Source: Reticulitermes speratus (taxonomy: Eukaryota; Arthropoda; Insecta; Blattodea; Rhinotermitidae). Taken from it: 64,000 bases of DNA. Where the stretch lies: the NCBI GenBank assembly GCA_021186555.1, contig JAJKFL010000007.1:26896677-26960676 (forward strand), written 5' to 3'. The translations under genes were made by a program, and so were the position numbers. Every line of letters begins with the position of its first letter. Position 1 is the stretch's first letter. The notes beneath the pieces were generated by a model. The model did no database searches. It had not been told where the DNA came from and was given only the letters and a program-made list of their open reading frames with translations. Shown here piece after piece: positions 55,905 through 64,000 of this stretch.

Positions 55905-56275
55905 GTCAGGTGTGAAGAGTGGCTGTGGAGAAGCAGTCACAGACACCTGACGAGTGGTGGTAGTTTGCGTTTGTAGTTGGGTGCGACTGACATCCCTTTG
56001 TTTTATAAAATCAGTTTCTTATAATTGTTTGCAGATAACCTCGGCCTTCATGTTGGCGTTTTCTCCAATGGTGTTTTGGTGTATTGGCTAGTGGAGTTTT
56101 GGTATACTGGAGTTATTTTTGGAATGCCTGCCCAGTTAAGGGAATTCGTTATTATTGTGCTATAGAGCAGGTTAGACTATGGCTAGTGGAGTCTGTAGGC
56201 ATAAAACTGTCGAGTGGTGGTCTAGTATGCGTAGCAGTGGGTGCTGACACCCTTCGTTTCTAAGTCTTTGTATAA
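55905..56275 (+). repeat. segmental tandem duplication next to a minisatellite
   Basis: The segment with GAGTGGTGG, TAGT(T/A)TGCGT, GGGTGC and TGACA(T/C)CC(C/T)T occurs around 55950-56000 and again around 56210-56265, each followed by minisatellite-type sequence. The spacing is about 250 bases. Confidence 0.5.
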
Positions 56276-56828
56276 TTGGCAGTGGGGTTTTCGTTTTGTC
56301 CAAGTGTATTCTGGTGTATTGGCCAGTGGGATTTTTGTATACTGGCAGTTATTTTCGTGTACTGGCTAGTGGAGTTTTGATATATGTCAGTAGGGTTTTA
56401 GTATACTGGCTAGTGGATTTTTGCATATTGTCAAGTGGGGTTCTGGTATACTAGCCAGTGGGATTTTGACATATTGTCCAGAGGGGTTTTGGTATATTGG
56501 CAGTGGGGTTTTCGTATACTGTCCAGTGATATTCTGGTATACTGGCCAGTGGGATTTTTGTATATTCTGCAGTAGGGTTTTCGTGTATTGGCTAGTGGAG
56601 TTTTGGCATATTGTCAAGTAGGGTTCTAGTATACTGGCCAGTGGGTTTTTTACATATTGTCCAGTGGGGTTTTGGTATACTGTCCAGTAGGATTTTGGTA
56701 TACTGGCCAATGGTGTTGTGGCATATTATCCAGTGGTGTTTTGGTATACTGACTAATGGGGGTTTGGTACACTGGCCTGTGGGTTTTTGGCATATTGTCC
56801 AGTGAGGTTTTGGTACACTGGCCAGTGG
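56268..56828 (+). repeat. 23-bp minisatellite
   Basis: About 24 diverged units of GGTATACTGGCCAGTGGGGTTTT (23 bases). Two related units also lie at 56068-56120. The long open frames on both strands here (repeating YWPVGF or YQNPTGQY-like words) are produced by the tandem repeat and are not genes. Confidence 0.85.
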
Positions 56829-56945
56829 CCGGCTCTTGAAACCTTAATGATACTACAGATTTCATAAATGTCAGGGAATTCATTGACCATCTATGTCAGT
56901 GTAAGCTCCTTTGAAGGTCTCCATTCCATAGAGTTAAAGGTAATA
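56829..56945 (+). repeat. decayed fragment of repeat family A
   Basis: GGCCGGCTCTTGAAACCTTA, CAGGGAATTCATTGAC and CCATAGAGTTAAAGG follow the 3' half of family A. Confidence 0.5.
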
Positions 56946-57960
56946 TTCATCTTAAAATATAAACCAATTACTTTCACATTCTTCGAGCCTTTTCTCTTAG
57001 AACTCGGTCTTAAGTTAGCATAAACACTGTTGTTTCTTTGATGTTTCAGAAGAAGGTTTCCTGCCATTAATTTTCAAAATTTCGCCTCCAATTTACCTTT
57101 GTGATGTCTGATTTTTGTACGCCAGCACCACAAAGAAGAATGTGTACATCTACTACTTTGTATAACTTAATCTTCGTCTTAATTAATATCTTCTAGAACT
57201 TCGATAATTAACTTATCTCTATTAATGCCTGTGTAACTTTAATCTTCAACTTATTTATTTAATTTTAATATAGGCTATTAGCTGCATAAATTCAAGGTTT
57301 CGTTTTATGATTTTGATGCCTCTTCTTCGACTGATGGACCATTTCGTCTATAAATATTTACTTTTTAGACTTTCACAAATTAACGCACATTACTTTCCTC
57401 TGTCATATTCTTACTGTCAAAGCAACACCGCTCTGGCTAAATGGATTTTGATTCAATTTCTTTTAGGCAATTTTGGCTAGAAGCTTTAATGGAAATTAAA
57501 TTATTGTTCGGTTTGAAGAATATAGAATATCTATCACTCCACGTAAAGTTTCGTACACACATACGAGTACACTAAAGGCGATAATGTCTATCAGCTTGTA
57601 AATATGTCAAGAAAACTTACAAAGTAATAAAATGAGAATGTTTAGCCCTATCATACTGCGTGGCTCAGTGAAAAGCATCTAAATTACATTACTTTAGTAA
57701 AGTACGTTGAGTTGTGTGTGTTAAGGCTGTTACTGTGACTAAGCTGTGAATCAAATACAAGTACAGTGTCAGGAATTTGAGAGTCTTTACATTGACAGTG
57801 AGGGATAAGTCATGATTATAGTCCTCAGAAACGTCGTCTGTGATCTGTCGTAGTATTTTCCCACTAACTGTCTTATTGACCGACTAACTAACCAACTACC
57901 TAGCCAACCAACCAACCAATTAACCAACCAATCAATCAACCAACAAACAAACTAAACTAA
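56946..57960. other. no gene seen; ACCA microsatellite at its end
   Basis: AT-rich sequence; at 57885-57960 there is a diverged (ACCA)n/(ACTA)n run. Confidence 0.5.
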
Positions 57961-57961
57961 C

Positions 57962-58110
57962 TCAATGGAGCAGATTTCTTTTTGAGCAGCCAATAGTTTC
58001 ACAGCTAATAAAGAAATTACCCGCATTTTATGGAACCGGAGTATTCATTACCATGTTCGCAGGAGCCCGCCACCTGTCCCTATCCTGAGCCAGATCAATC
58101 CAGTTCAGGC
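57962..58110 (-). repeat. repeat family A fragment, reverse
   Basis: The reverse complement reads GGCTCAGGATAGGGACAGG, GGTTCCATAAAATGCGGG and TCTGCTCCATTG in the order of the 58925 copy. Confidence 0.7.
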
Positions 58111-58519
58111 TTCCATCCTACTTCTTGCATATTCATTTTAATATTATCCTCCTATCTAAGCATAGTTCTTCCAAGTATTCTCTTTCCCTCGGTATTCCCA
58201 CCAAAACCTTGTGTGCACCTCTTCTCTCCCTCATATGTGCCACATGCCCGGCCCATCACATTCTCCTTGATTTGATCACCCGAAAATTAAATTCACAAGC
58301 ATTAGAAAACATTTCTTAATCATGTGGTGACTGGTGTTCCTATACTTTACATACGAAACTCCGGCTCGTACTTCACAGGGAACAGAGTGCGTAAACGTTA
58401 TAAGTACCAGTCGGGGCCAAAAACGGCCACTTTTCTTAATCTAGTCCATCGTCCGGCGTCTGCGGCTGACTACCGTATTACAGCACTGGTAAAAACCTTG
58501 TCTTATATTACGGTTTATC

Positions 58520-58800
58520 GAACTGTGGTACGCGTACCACTACTGGTACGCCGAACATCCTTTACTGGTAGGCGGCCTTAATAAAAAATTGAATATGAAA
58601 AAAGGACAAAAATTTTAAATGAAAACATAAGCCATATATATTTGATAATATGCAACATTGCTGGCAACATTATATGTCTCATTCCCGCTGTCGTTTAGTC
58701 TATCTAATTTCAATTTTTATATTTAAATACAAAAATATTTGTGATACATTGAAGTTGGTAAATTTCAGTTAGTAGTACGCTAGCGAAAACCATTTTAGAT
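58520..58800. mobile_element. probable hAT-type remnant
   Basis: GAACTGTGGTACGCGTACCA and CTACTGGTACGCC at the left and AGTAGTACGCTAGCG at the right resemble the ends and subterminal words of insect hAT non-autonomous elements. No duplication could be fixed. Confidence 0.4.
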
Positions 58801-58924
58801 TTCCTGGTGTGTGTACTTTCAAATATCTACTTCCACATGTCTACGCTGTTTTATAAAGGTGTCTGTAAACTATTCCATTTAGCTGTACAGTTGTATTTAG
58901 TTTTCAAATATATCGTCATTTTAA

Positions 58925-59301
58925 TCCACGATAAGTCAGTCCCTGTCACCACGCATGGCGCGTCCTCAGATTGCGGATGGAGGAACGGCCTCCGGATATG
59001 GAGGGTAGCTGCGAATACATTGAATAAGCAGTCGCGGACAGCCGACAAGGGGTGGTCCTCCAGCTTGGGTGTTGGGCGAGGTGCTAAGAACTCCTCACCT
59101 CAAAAAATTACTAAGTTACGAAACATTGCCCAAAGCCTCGGACCTGGACTGATTATTTGGCTCAGGATAGGGACAGGTGGCGAGCTCTCGTGAGTGCGGT
59201 AATGAACCTTCGGTTTCCATAAAACGCGGGGAATTTCTTGACTAGCTGACGACCTGTTAGCTTCTCAAGAAGGACTCTGCTCCATGGAGTTAGTTAGTTA
59301 G
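58925..59301 (+). mobile_element. repeat family A, copy 2, with 14-bp target duplication
   Basis: The 14-mer TATCGTCATTTTAA occurs at 58911-58924 and again at 59302-59315, exactly flanking the element. The 3' end is GTTAGTTAGTTAG, a short tandem tail as in many LINE/SINE families. I find no convincing A and B box at the head, so the class is open. Confidence 0.85.
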
Positions 59302-59315
59302 TATCGTCATTTTAA

Positions 59316-60431
59316 CTTCATAGTTTTCCTAAATATTTTATTTCACGTAACCCTCTTGTACTATACCTCAGGGTTCCACAGACTGTCCAGAAATCTAAGA
59401 GCCGTCTCAAAATTCTAGGTATAAGACGTATGACATATGCAAGTTCCATGCTGAGGACCCACAAATATTAGGCGCCACCGTATAAAATTTAGTCACCCGG
59501 GCGACCTGCCCCACGGGATTTTTACACCTATCTTTACATTACTAATTATTCTGTTTTTAGCGGTTGTTTCCATCTTTCACGAATAACGTACAATATACAT
59601 GAAGACCAATATACAGGTGTTCATTTTATTGTGTCGCTGAACACAGCAGCTGCTATGAGATATTTCGGCGGATGCAGGTTTACTACGCGATAGAGCTGCA
59701 GTCAGGGACACGATAAAAGTAACGCCCTAAAAGTTTTTGTTCTCCTCTTGAGCATAATTTGCTGTATATAGTGGTAAGGATACGTGTTGAGAACAGAAGG
59801 TTCAGAGATAAATGAAAGGTGTTTTACATCCATTATGGCCTTTCCGTTAAGTTTTACGATTCCCGAGATAAACAACCACCGGAATTTTTACGTTATGCTT
59901 ACCGATCGTAACTTGTTTCTTTCCAGTGTGATGTGTGATTTATGTTATATGTATACAGTTAATACTTATTATGCTTTGTGTCGAAGTCTTTTTTTTTTCA
60001 TTTATCGAGTCGACCTACAGGGAAATTAAGCGTTATAGGCTACTTTGTGCTATTATGTTTGCGGGCAGCCTGTGTACATTCCACGTTCACTATTACTTTC
60101 TGTATCCTCCAATCAAGGGCTTTGACTTTTGACCTTTCCCTATTCAGAACCAGCAGTGTATAAAAGCAGCTGTGTTTGTCTTTCACATTAAACGGTCGTA
60201 CACACATAACAAGCCGCCTTGGTTGTAAATGTCTGCCTCTGCTTGCAACACATCTGTGTCTATTCTGGATTCTGTTCGGTAATTTTCTAGCACCACTGGG
60301 GTTGGGGATTCTTGCACCAACACACAGCGTCTGTCTACATTCATGTTATATATCGCGATGCTCGTAGAAGTTATAAATTAATTTCTTTTCCATGGCGCAA
60401 CAGCCCCTAGTGGGCCAGGGCCTCCTCATTA
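59316..60431. other. intergenic, no gene seen
   Basis: Short frames only. TATAAAAG at about 60158 looks like a TATA box but has no gene downstream. Confidence 0.45.
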
Positions 60432-60640
60432 TCGAGGCTTCACGATCACACTCAGACACAACACACTCGGTAGGACTCCTCTGGACGAGTGATCAGCCCA
60501 ACGCAGAGACCTCTACCTGACAACACACAACACTCACAAGAGACAGACATCCATGCCATCGGTGGGGTTCGAACCCGCAATCCCAGCAAGCGAACGGCCG
60601 CAGACCAACGTCTTAGATTGCGCGGCCACCGAGATCGTCT
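60432..60640 (-). mobile_element. SINE-like repeat family F, copy 2
   Basis: CCTCTGGACGAG, CAGAGACCTCTACCTGAC, GGGGTTCGAACCCGCAATCC and CAGCAAGCGAACGGCCGC match 54884-55070. The inverted B box is perfect here. Confidence 0.75.
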
Positions 60641-61120
60641 ATAAATTAATAATTATAAAATTAATTATAAATTCCTGGATGGGATGGTGCAAAGTCGCGT
60701 CACACTACAGGCAGCATTTTAAACATCGACGGTTTGGTGGCTTTTGCGCCACTCTGTATAGAAATTTACCAGTACAAACTCGAATCACGTTTAAGTTGAG
60801 ATTTTAGGTTCTCACAGCGGTGTTGCAAGTCTTTTGCTGTGTGATGCTGCGTCTTTGGGCGTGTAGTTAAGCGTTGGCCTTATAGCTAAGCCTATACTTC
60901 CTGCGAGTGTTTATGTTTCAGGTTATTAATATTTTTTTATTTTTAATTCTCTGGAAAGTCTGTCGTGATCGCTTAAGGTTTTGAAAAAAAAAAGGTTTTA
61001 CCTTATATGGAGGTATTATCCAGCCATTCGGCTTGAGAAGCTTAGTAAAACCAAAGTATGCTTCAACCAAAATGGCCAAATTTGGAACCTGATATCTCCA
61101 AAACCGACAAACGACTACAT

Positions 61121-61426
61121 CAGGGGTTCTAAAACTTTATCTCTGACATACCACTAAATGAAAATTTAACAACTTTAGTTTACCACCAATATTTTCTTTG
61201 TACTTAAATAAAAAAAGCAGAAATTGGAAAAACTGCCTGAGAGCGGGGAGTAATTATATAATGTTGCCAGCAGTGCTGCGTATTAGCAAATATATGTCGC
61301 TTATGTTTTATTTATATTTTAAAATTTGTAACCATTTTATATTTCGATTTTTAACAAGGCCGCATACTAGTAGACAGTGGTTGGCTTACCAGTAGTGATA
61401 GACTTACCACAGTTTGAGAAACCGTG
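61121..61426. mobile_element. hAT-like non-autonomous element 1
   Basis: The left end CAGGGGTTCTAAAACTTT and the right end CAGTTTGAGAAACCGTG are imperfect inverted repeats of hAT type. Confidence 0.55.
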
Positions 61427-61434
61427 GTCTAGAG

Positions 61435-61839
61435 CAGTGGTTGTCAATGTGTGCTCCGCGGATCGATTCTGTAATGGCTAACTTGAAGTTCTCTTATTTT
61501 TGTACAAAGGAATAACGTTTTATTAAAAATAATCGCAGAATTTGTTTAACTGGCGAAGTGTTTATTTTATATGATCATTAGAATATATTATTAAGAGACT
61601 CCCTGTACCCACGAAGCGAGCCACAGTCAGTTTACATAAGGCCAAATAATGCAATGCATTATTACCTATGCTACTGGTATGTATTTGTAATATCTAAAAT
61701 TAGTCCTGAAATATAAATATATAATTTTGGATATCTGTCATCCGGACACTATGTATTGACGTGAGCAAAGATGTGAGGATCCGTGGTTATTTTTGGAAGC
61801 CAAAAGGTGTCCGCGAGCAAAACATTTTGGGAAACACTC
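61435..61839. mobile_element. hAT-like non-autonomous element 2
   Basis: Ends CAGTGGTTGTCAATGTGTGC and TTTTGGGAAACACTC are imperfect inverted repeats; GTCTAGAG (61427-61434) and TTCTAGAG (61840-61847) form an 8-base duplication with one mismatch, fitting the nTnnnnAn rule of hAT targets. Confidence 0.7.
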
Positions 61840-62506
61840 TTCTAGAGCATTGTTACTGTAAAGTTTGCTTCGTAATTCCTACCATATCTTCAGCTTCGTA
61901 TAATTGGGTAGGAATAATTAAGGTTTCTTAGAAGAGGAAATGGAAATTTGGTTTATTTCTGATAATAGGTAATTGATGTTACCGCTAGAATTATATGTGT
62001 TTGTAATATTGAATAATGTTTTGATTATCTTCAAAATGAGCGGTTTGTTGTTAAATTTGTGTTCGCTGACCCATTTATGTTACAACTTCGTAATTAGGTT
62101 CTGTTAATTCTTTAGTGTCCCACAATGCTAAAACAACTCAACAGAGACTGTCATATGCGTAACTGATGCAAATATTTAACAATTAACTTGCTGATTAACC
62201 ACATGGGCGCTGTGGGGCGAATGACTGCCTAGTGTGGAAGGCTACTGAGTTCGTTCCATTGTTACTGCCCTAATGCGTCACCGCTTATAGGGAGCAAAAA
62301 CCTGAACATTGTGAAAGTTCCCGGATTTCATTTTCAAATTACTGTTAATCATACGTCGTGTTATTGTGATATTCATTCGCAGTTGTAACCTTACTCACGA
62401 AATGTCTAACAGCAGTGATTTTTAACCCTTTGTTTCGCGCGATCCACCAGGCATTGATGTGAACAGGGCAGACAATGTACTTGTAAAATAACATGGAGCC
62501 GGTTTC

Positions 62507-62962
62507 GTGGAAAAGCAATAATTATTATATATTCTGATTGTGTGTCTTTAGCCTTAGTTATCCACCCTGCAATGTGTATTCGCCGTATTATATTGTCATC
62601 TACCATATTTTCCCACATTATCTCATAAACGGCACGATTTTCGGAAAAAAAGTTTATTGACCACAAAATGTGTGTTTTGATTTTCTCTACAACTTTTTTT
62701 CTTTTTGAAACTTTTCTCACTCGAAGAAGAATTGGACGAGATATTATCATAAATGTACGTAGATATTCATGTAAAGTACCCGTTATTCTTGTCAGATTTT
62801 AACGAAACTTGAATTTTCTCGACTGATTTCGAAAAATCGTCAACTATCAGATTTCGTTAAAATCCGTCCAGTGGGAGCCGAGTTGTTCCATGCTGACGGA
62901 CAGACGGACAGACATGAAGAAGCTAATAGTCGCTTTCCGCAATTTCTGCTACCGGCGCCAAA
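62507..62962 (+). repeat. interspersed repeat family B, copy 2
   Basis: It aligns with 48923-49382 across its length, including the (GACA)n run and GTGGGAGCCGAGTTGTTCC. The antisense frame over 62406-62750 is produced by this repeat and is not a gene. Confidence 0.85.
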
Positions 62963-63640
62963 AGCTGCAATTTTACCACCTTAAATGAAAGCGTCTTTCT
63001 TCCAAGAGCTCTATTTTTACGAGTGTTTATAGTTTAGTGTTATACAAAAGAGTCTAAAAAGCAAGGTAACTAACACTCTAATGCCAACGACTCTATTTTG
63101 ACTTCAGTGTTATACACGGCATATTAGTAGCAGATGGTACACACCAGACATACACAGAATCGTCATTGACATTTAATCATTTACATTAAAGTGCCTCAAG
63201 GCTTGTATCCAAGCGTAGAAGAAGTCAGTGCCAATGTCTGTAGCTATGAGGTGACAGCTTGCTTCACGTTGGCGTTTGTTGCAAATCGCATGCTAGCCAG
63301 GCGCTTCTTAAGGCGTTCAAAGAGGTTGAAATTACTGGGCCTCATACGGCCAACCGAAATTGTGACTCATTAAGGCTCTAGGGCTGGGAGGTGTGGGCCA
63401 TACTTCCTAGAGTTCCGATCTCGTGCCCAGTGACTTCCATCGCTTTGTATATCACACGGCCATCCCTGGAATGAACTTTGACACCGGCGTCGATTTAGGA
63501 GTTGGCGTCGATTTTATGTTGGCTAGTGTTCGTACATAACAGAGAAACACATTCTTATCCATCCGAAACGTCTGAAAGGTAAAAAGTAAACAGGCAAATT
63601 CCACACTAGAATAGACCATGAAGGCCCAGAGGGGGAGTAG
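62963..63640. other. no gene seen
   Basis: A 60-codon frame at 63191-63373 (with CFTLAFVANRMLARRFLRRS) has no recognised domain and no neighbours to support it. Confidence 0.4.
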
Positions 63641-63857
63641 AGATATAGTAATACTCTTTCTTTAACCTCGGAACTAGATGGGGTTGGTGGTCAACGCCAC
63701 GACCCGGTCGTTTTACCCCCGGGTAAGGGAACCGTTATCCATTGTATAGGAAGCTGGTTGAGCCCCAGGGCCGGTGTGGAAAATTTCTTCTCCACCGGGA
63801 TTCAATCCCCGTACCGTCCAGCCCGTAGCGAGTCGCTATACCGACTACGCTGCTTTT
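63641..63857 (-). mobile_element. tRNA-like SINE, reverse
   Basis: GGGATTCAATCCCCGTACCG is an inverted B-box region and GAGTCGCTATACCGACTACGC an inverted tRNA-like head; GAGCCCCAGGGCCGG matches the CCCTGGGGTCG body word of the 14961 family. Confidence 0.65.
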
Positions 63858-64000
63858 ATTTAATCTCGGTATCTCCTAGACAGATATTAATGGTGAACAT
63901 TTGGCTACATTGGCTTTTTTCACAGGAAACGGGGCCCGAAACACATCGGGGGCTGCTGGTGGGTTTCTTGGCCAGTTTGGACGTTTTCTTGCCTGTTGCG

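Noticed and set aside
56387..56883. Long repeat-containing open frames on both strands (YQNPTGQY-like and FWYIGQW-like)
   Set aside because: They arise from the 23-bp minisatellite; no start context, domain or splice signal supports a protein.
60150..60200. TATA-box-like TATAAAAG with possible start site
   Set aside because: No gene follows within the window on either strand, and such words are common in AT-rich DNA.
62406..62750. 114-codon antisense frame
   Set aside because: It lies over repeat family B and its relative at 48923 is broken in the same frame, so it is not conserved as coding.
1..64000. CRISPR arrays, operons or bacterial features
   Set aside because: Spliced genes and SINE/LINE content show eukaryotic nuclear DNA; the direct repeats seen are minisatellites without spacers.

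Overview
This is animal nuclear DNA: AT-rich, with about 30 small exons bounded by GT/AG splice sites, long introns, and many interspersed repeats (tRNA-like SINEs, a LINE tail, mariner/Tc1-type and hAT-type DNA elements, minisatellites). The protein content and repeat types point to an insect. A DUF4817-type transposon and the SINE types remind me of cockroach/termite (Blattodea) genomes, but that placement is from memory and is only a moderate guess.

The only host gene I can support fills positions 371 to 42402 on the + strand. It is the 3' two-thirds or more of the orthologue of Drosophila bark beetle (bark, also called anakonda), a giant single-pass membrane protein of tricellular septate junctions. 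I place 30 exons (about 8.0 kb of coding sequence, about 2,660 codons); the start lies upstream of the window. The protein shows the known triple-module plan. Module 1 (SRCR upstream of the window) contributes beta-helix, CUB and beta-helix (371-5227). Module 2 has SRCR, beta-helix, CUB and beta-helix (4982-20689). Module 3 has SRCR, beta-helix, CUB and beta-helix (21459-33363). Then come a C-type-lectin-like domain (37828-39135), a transmembrane helix (40749-41005) and a cytoplasmic tail ending in a PDZ-ligand-like ETAM (stop at 42402). Splice phase agrees at 28 of 29 junctions. The clash is between 4300 and 4982. One intron has a GC donor (6617), and one acceptor is a tandem NAGNAG (37821-37830).

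From 42403 to 64000 I see no host gene. It holds a 470-bp palindromic element with hammerhead-ribozyme-like motifs (43390-43860), several SINEs, a 588-bp internally deleted transposon with perfect 32-bp inverted ends that keeps only its DNA-binding domain (49560-50147), a divergent 34/35-bp minisatellite split by a 382-bp hammerhead-bearing insertion (52749-53595), a 23-bp minisatellite (56268-56828), a 377-bp retrotransposed repeat with a 14-bp target duplication (58925-59301) and two abutting hAT-like elements (61121-61839).

The least expected signal is a set of dispersed repeats carrying a hammerhead ribozyme core (CTGANGA, stem II, GAAAC, short stem III, GTA) at 22932, 43445 and 52932, plus decayed relatives. 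Hammerhead motifs are known in Penelope-like elements and metazoan retrozymes; finding them inside palindromic or inverted-repeat elements here deserves a check.
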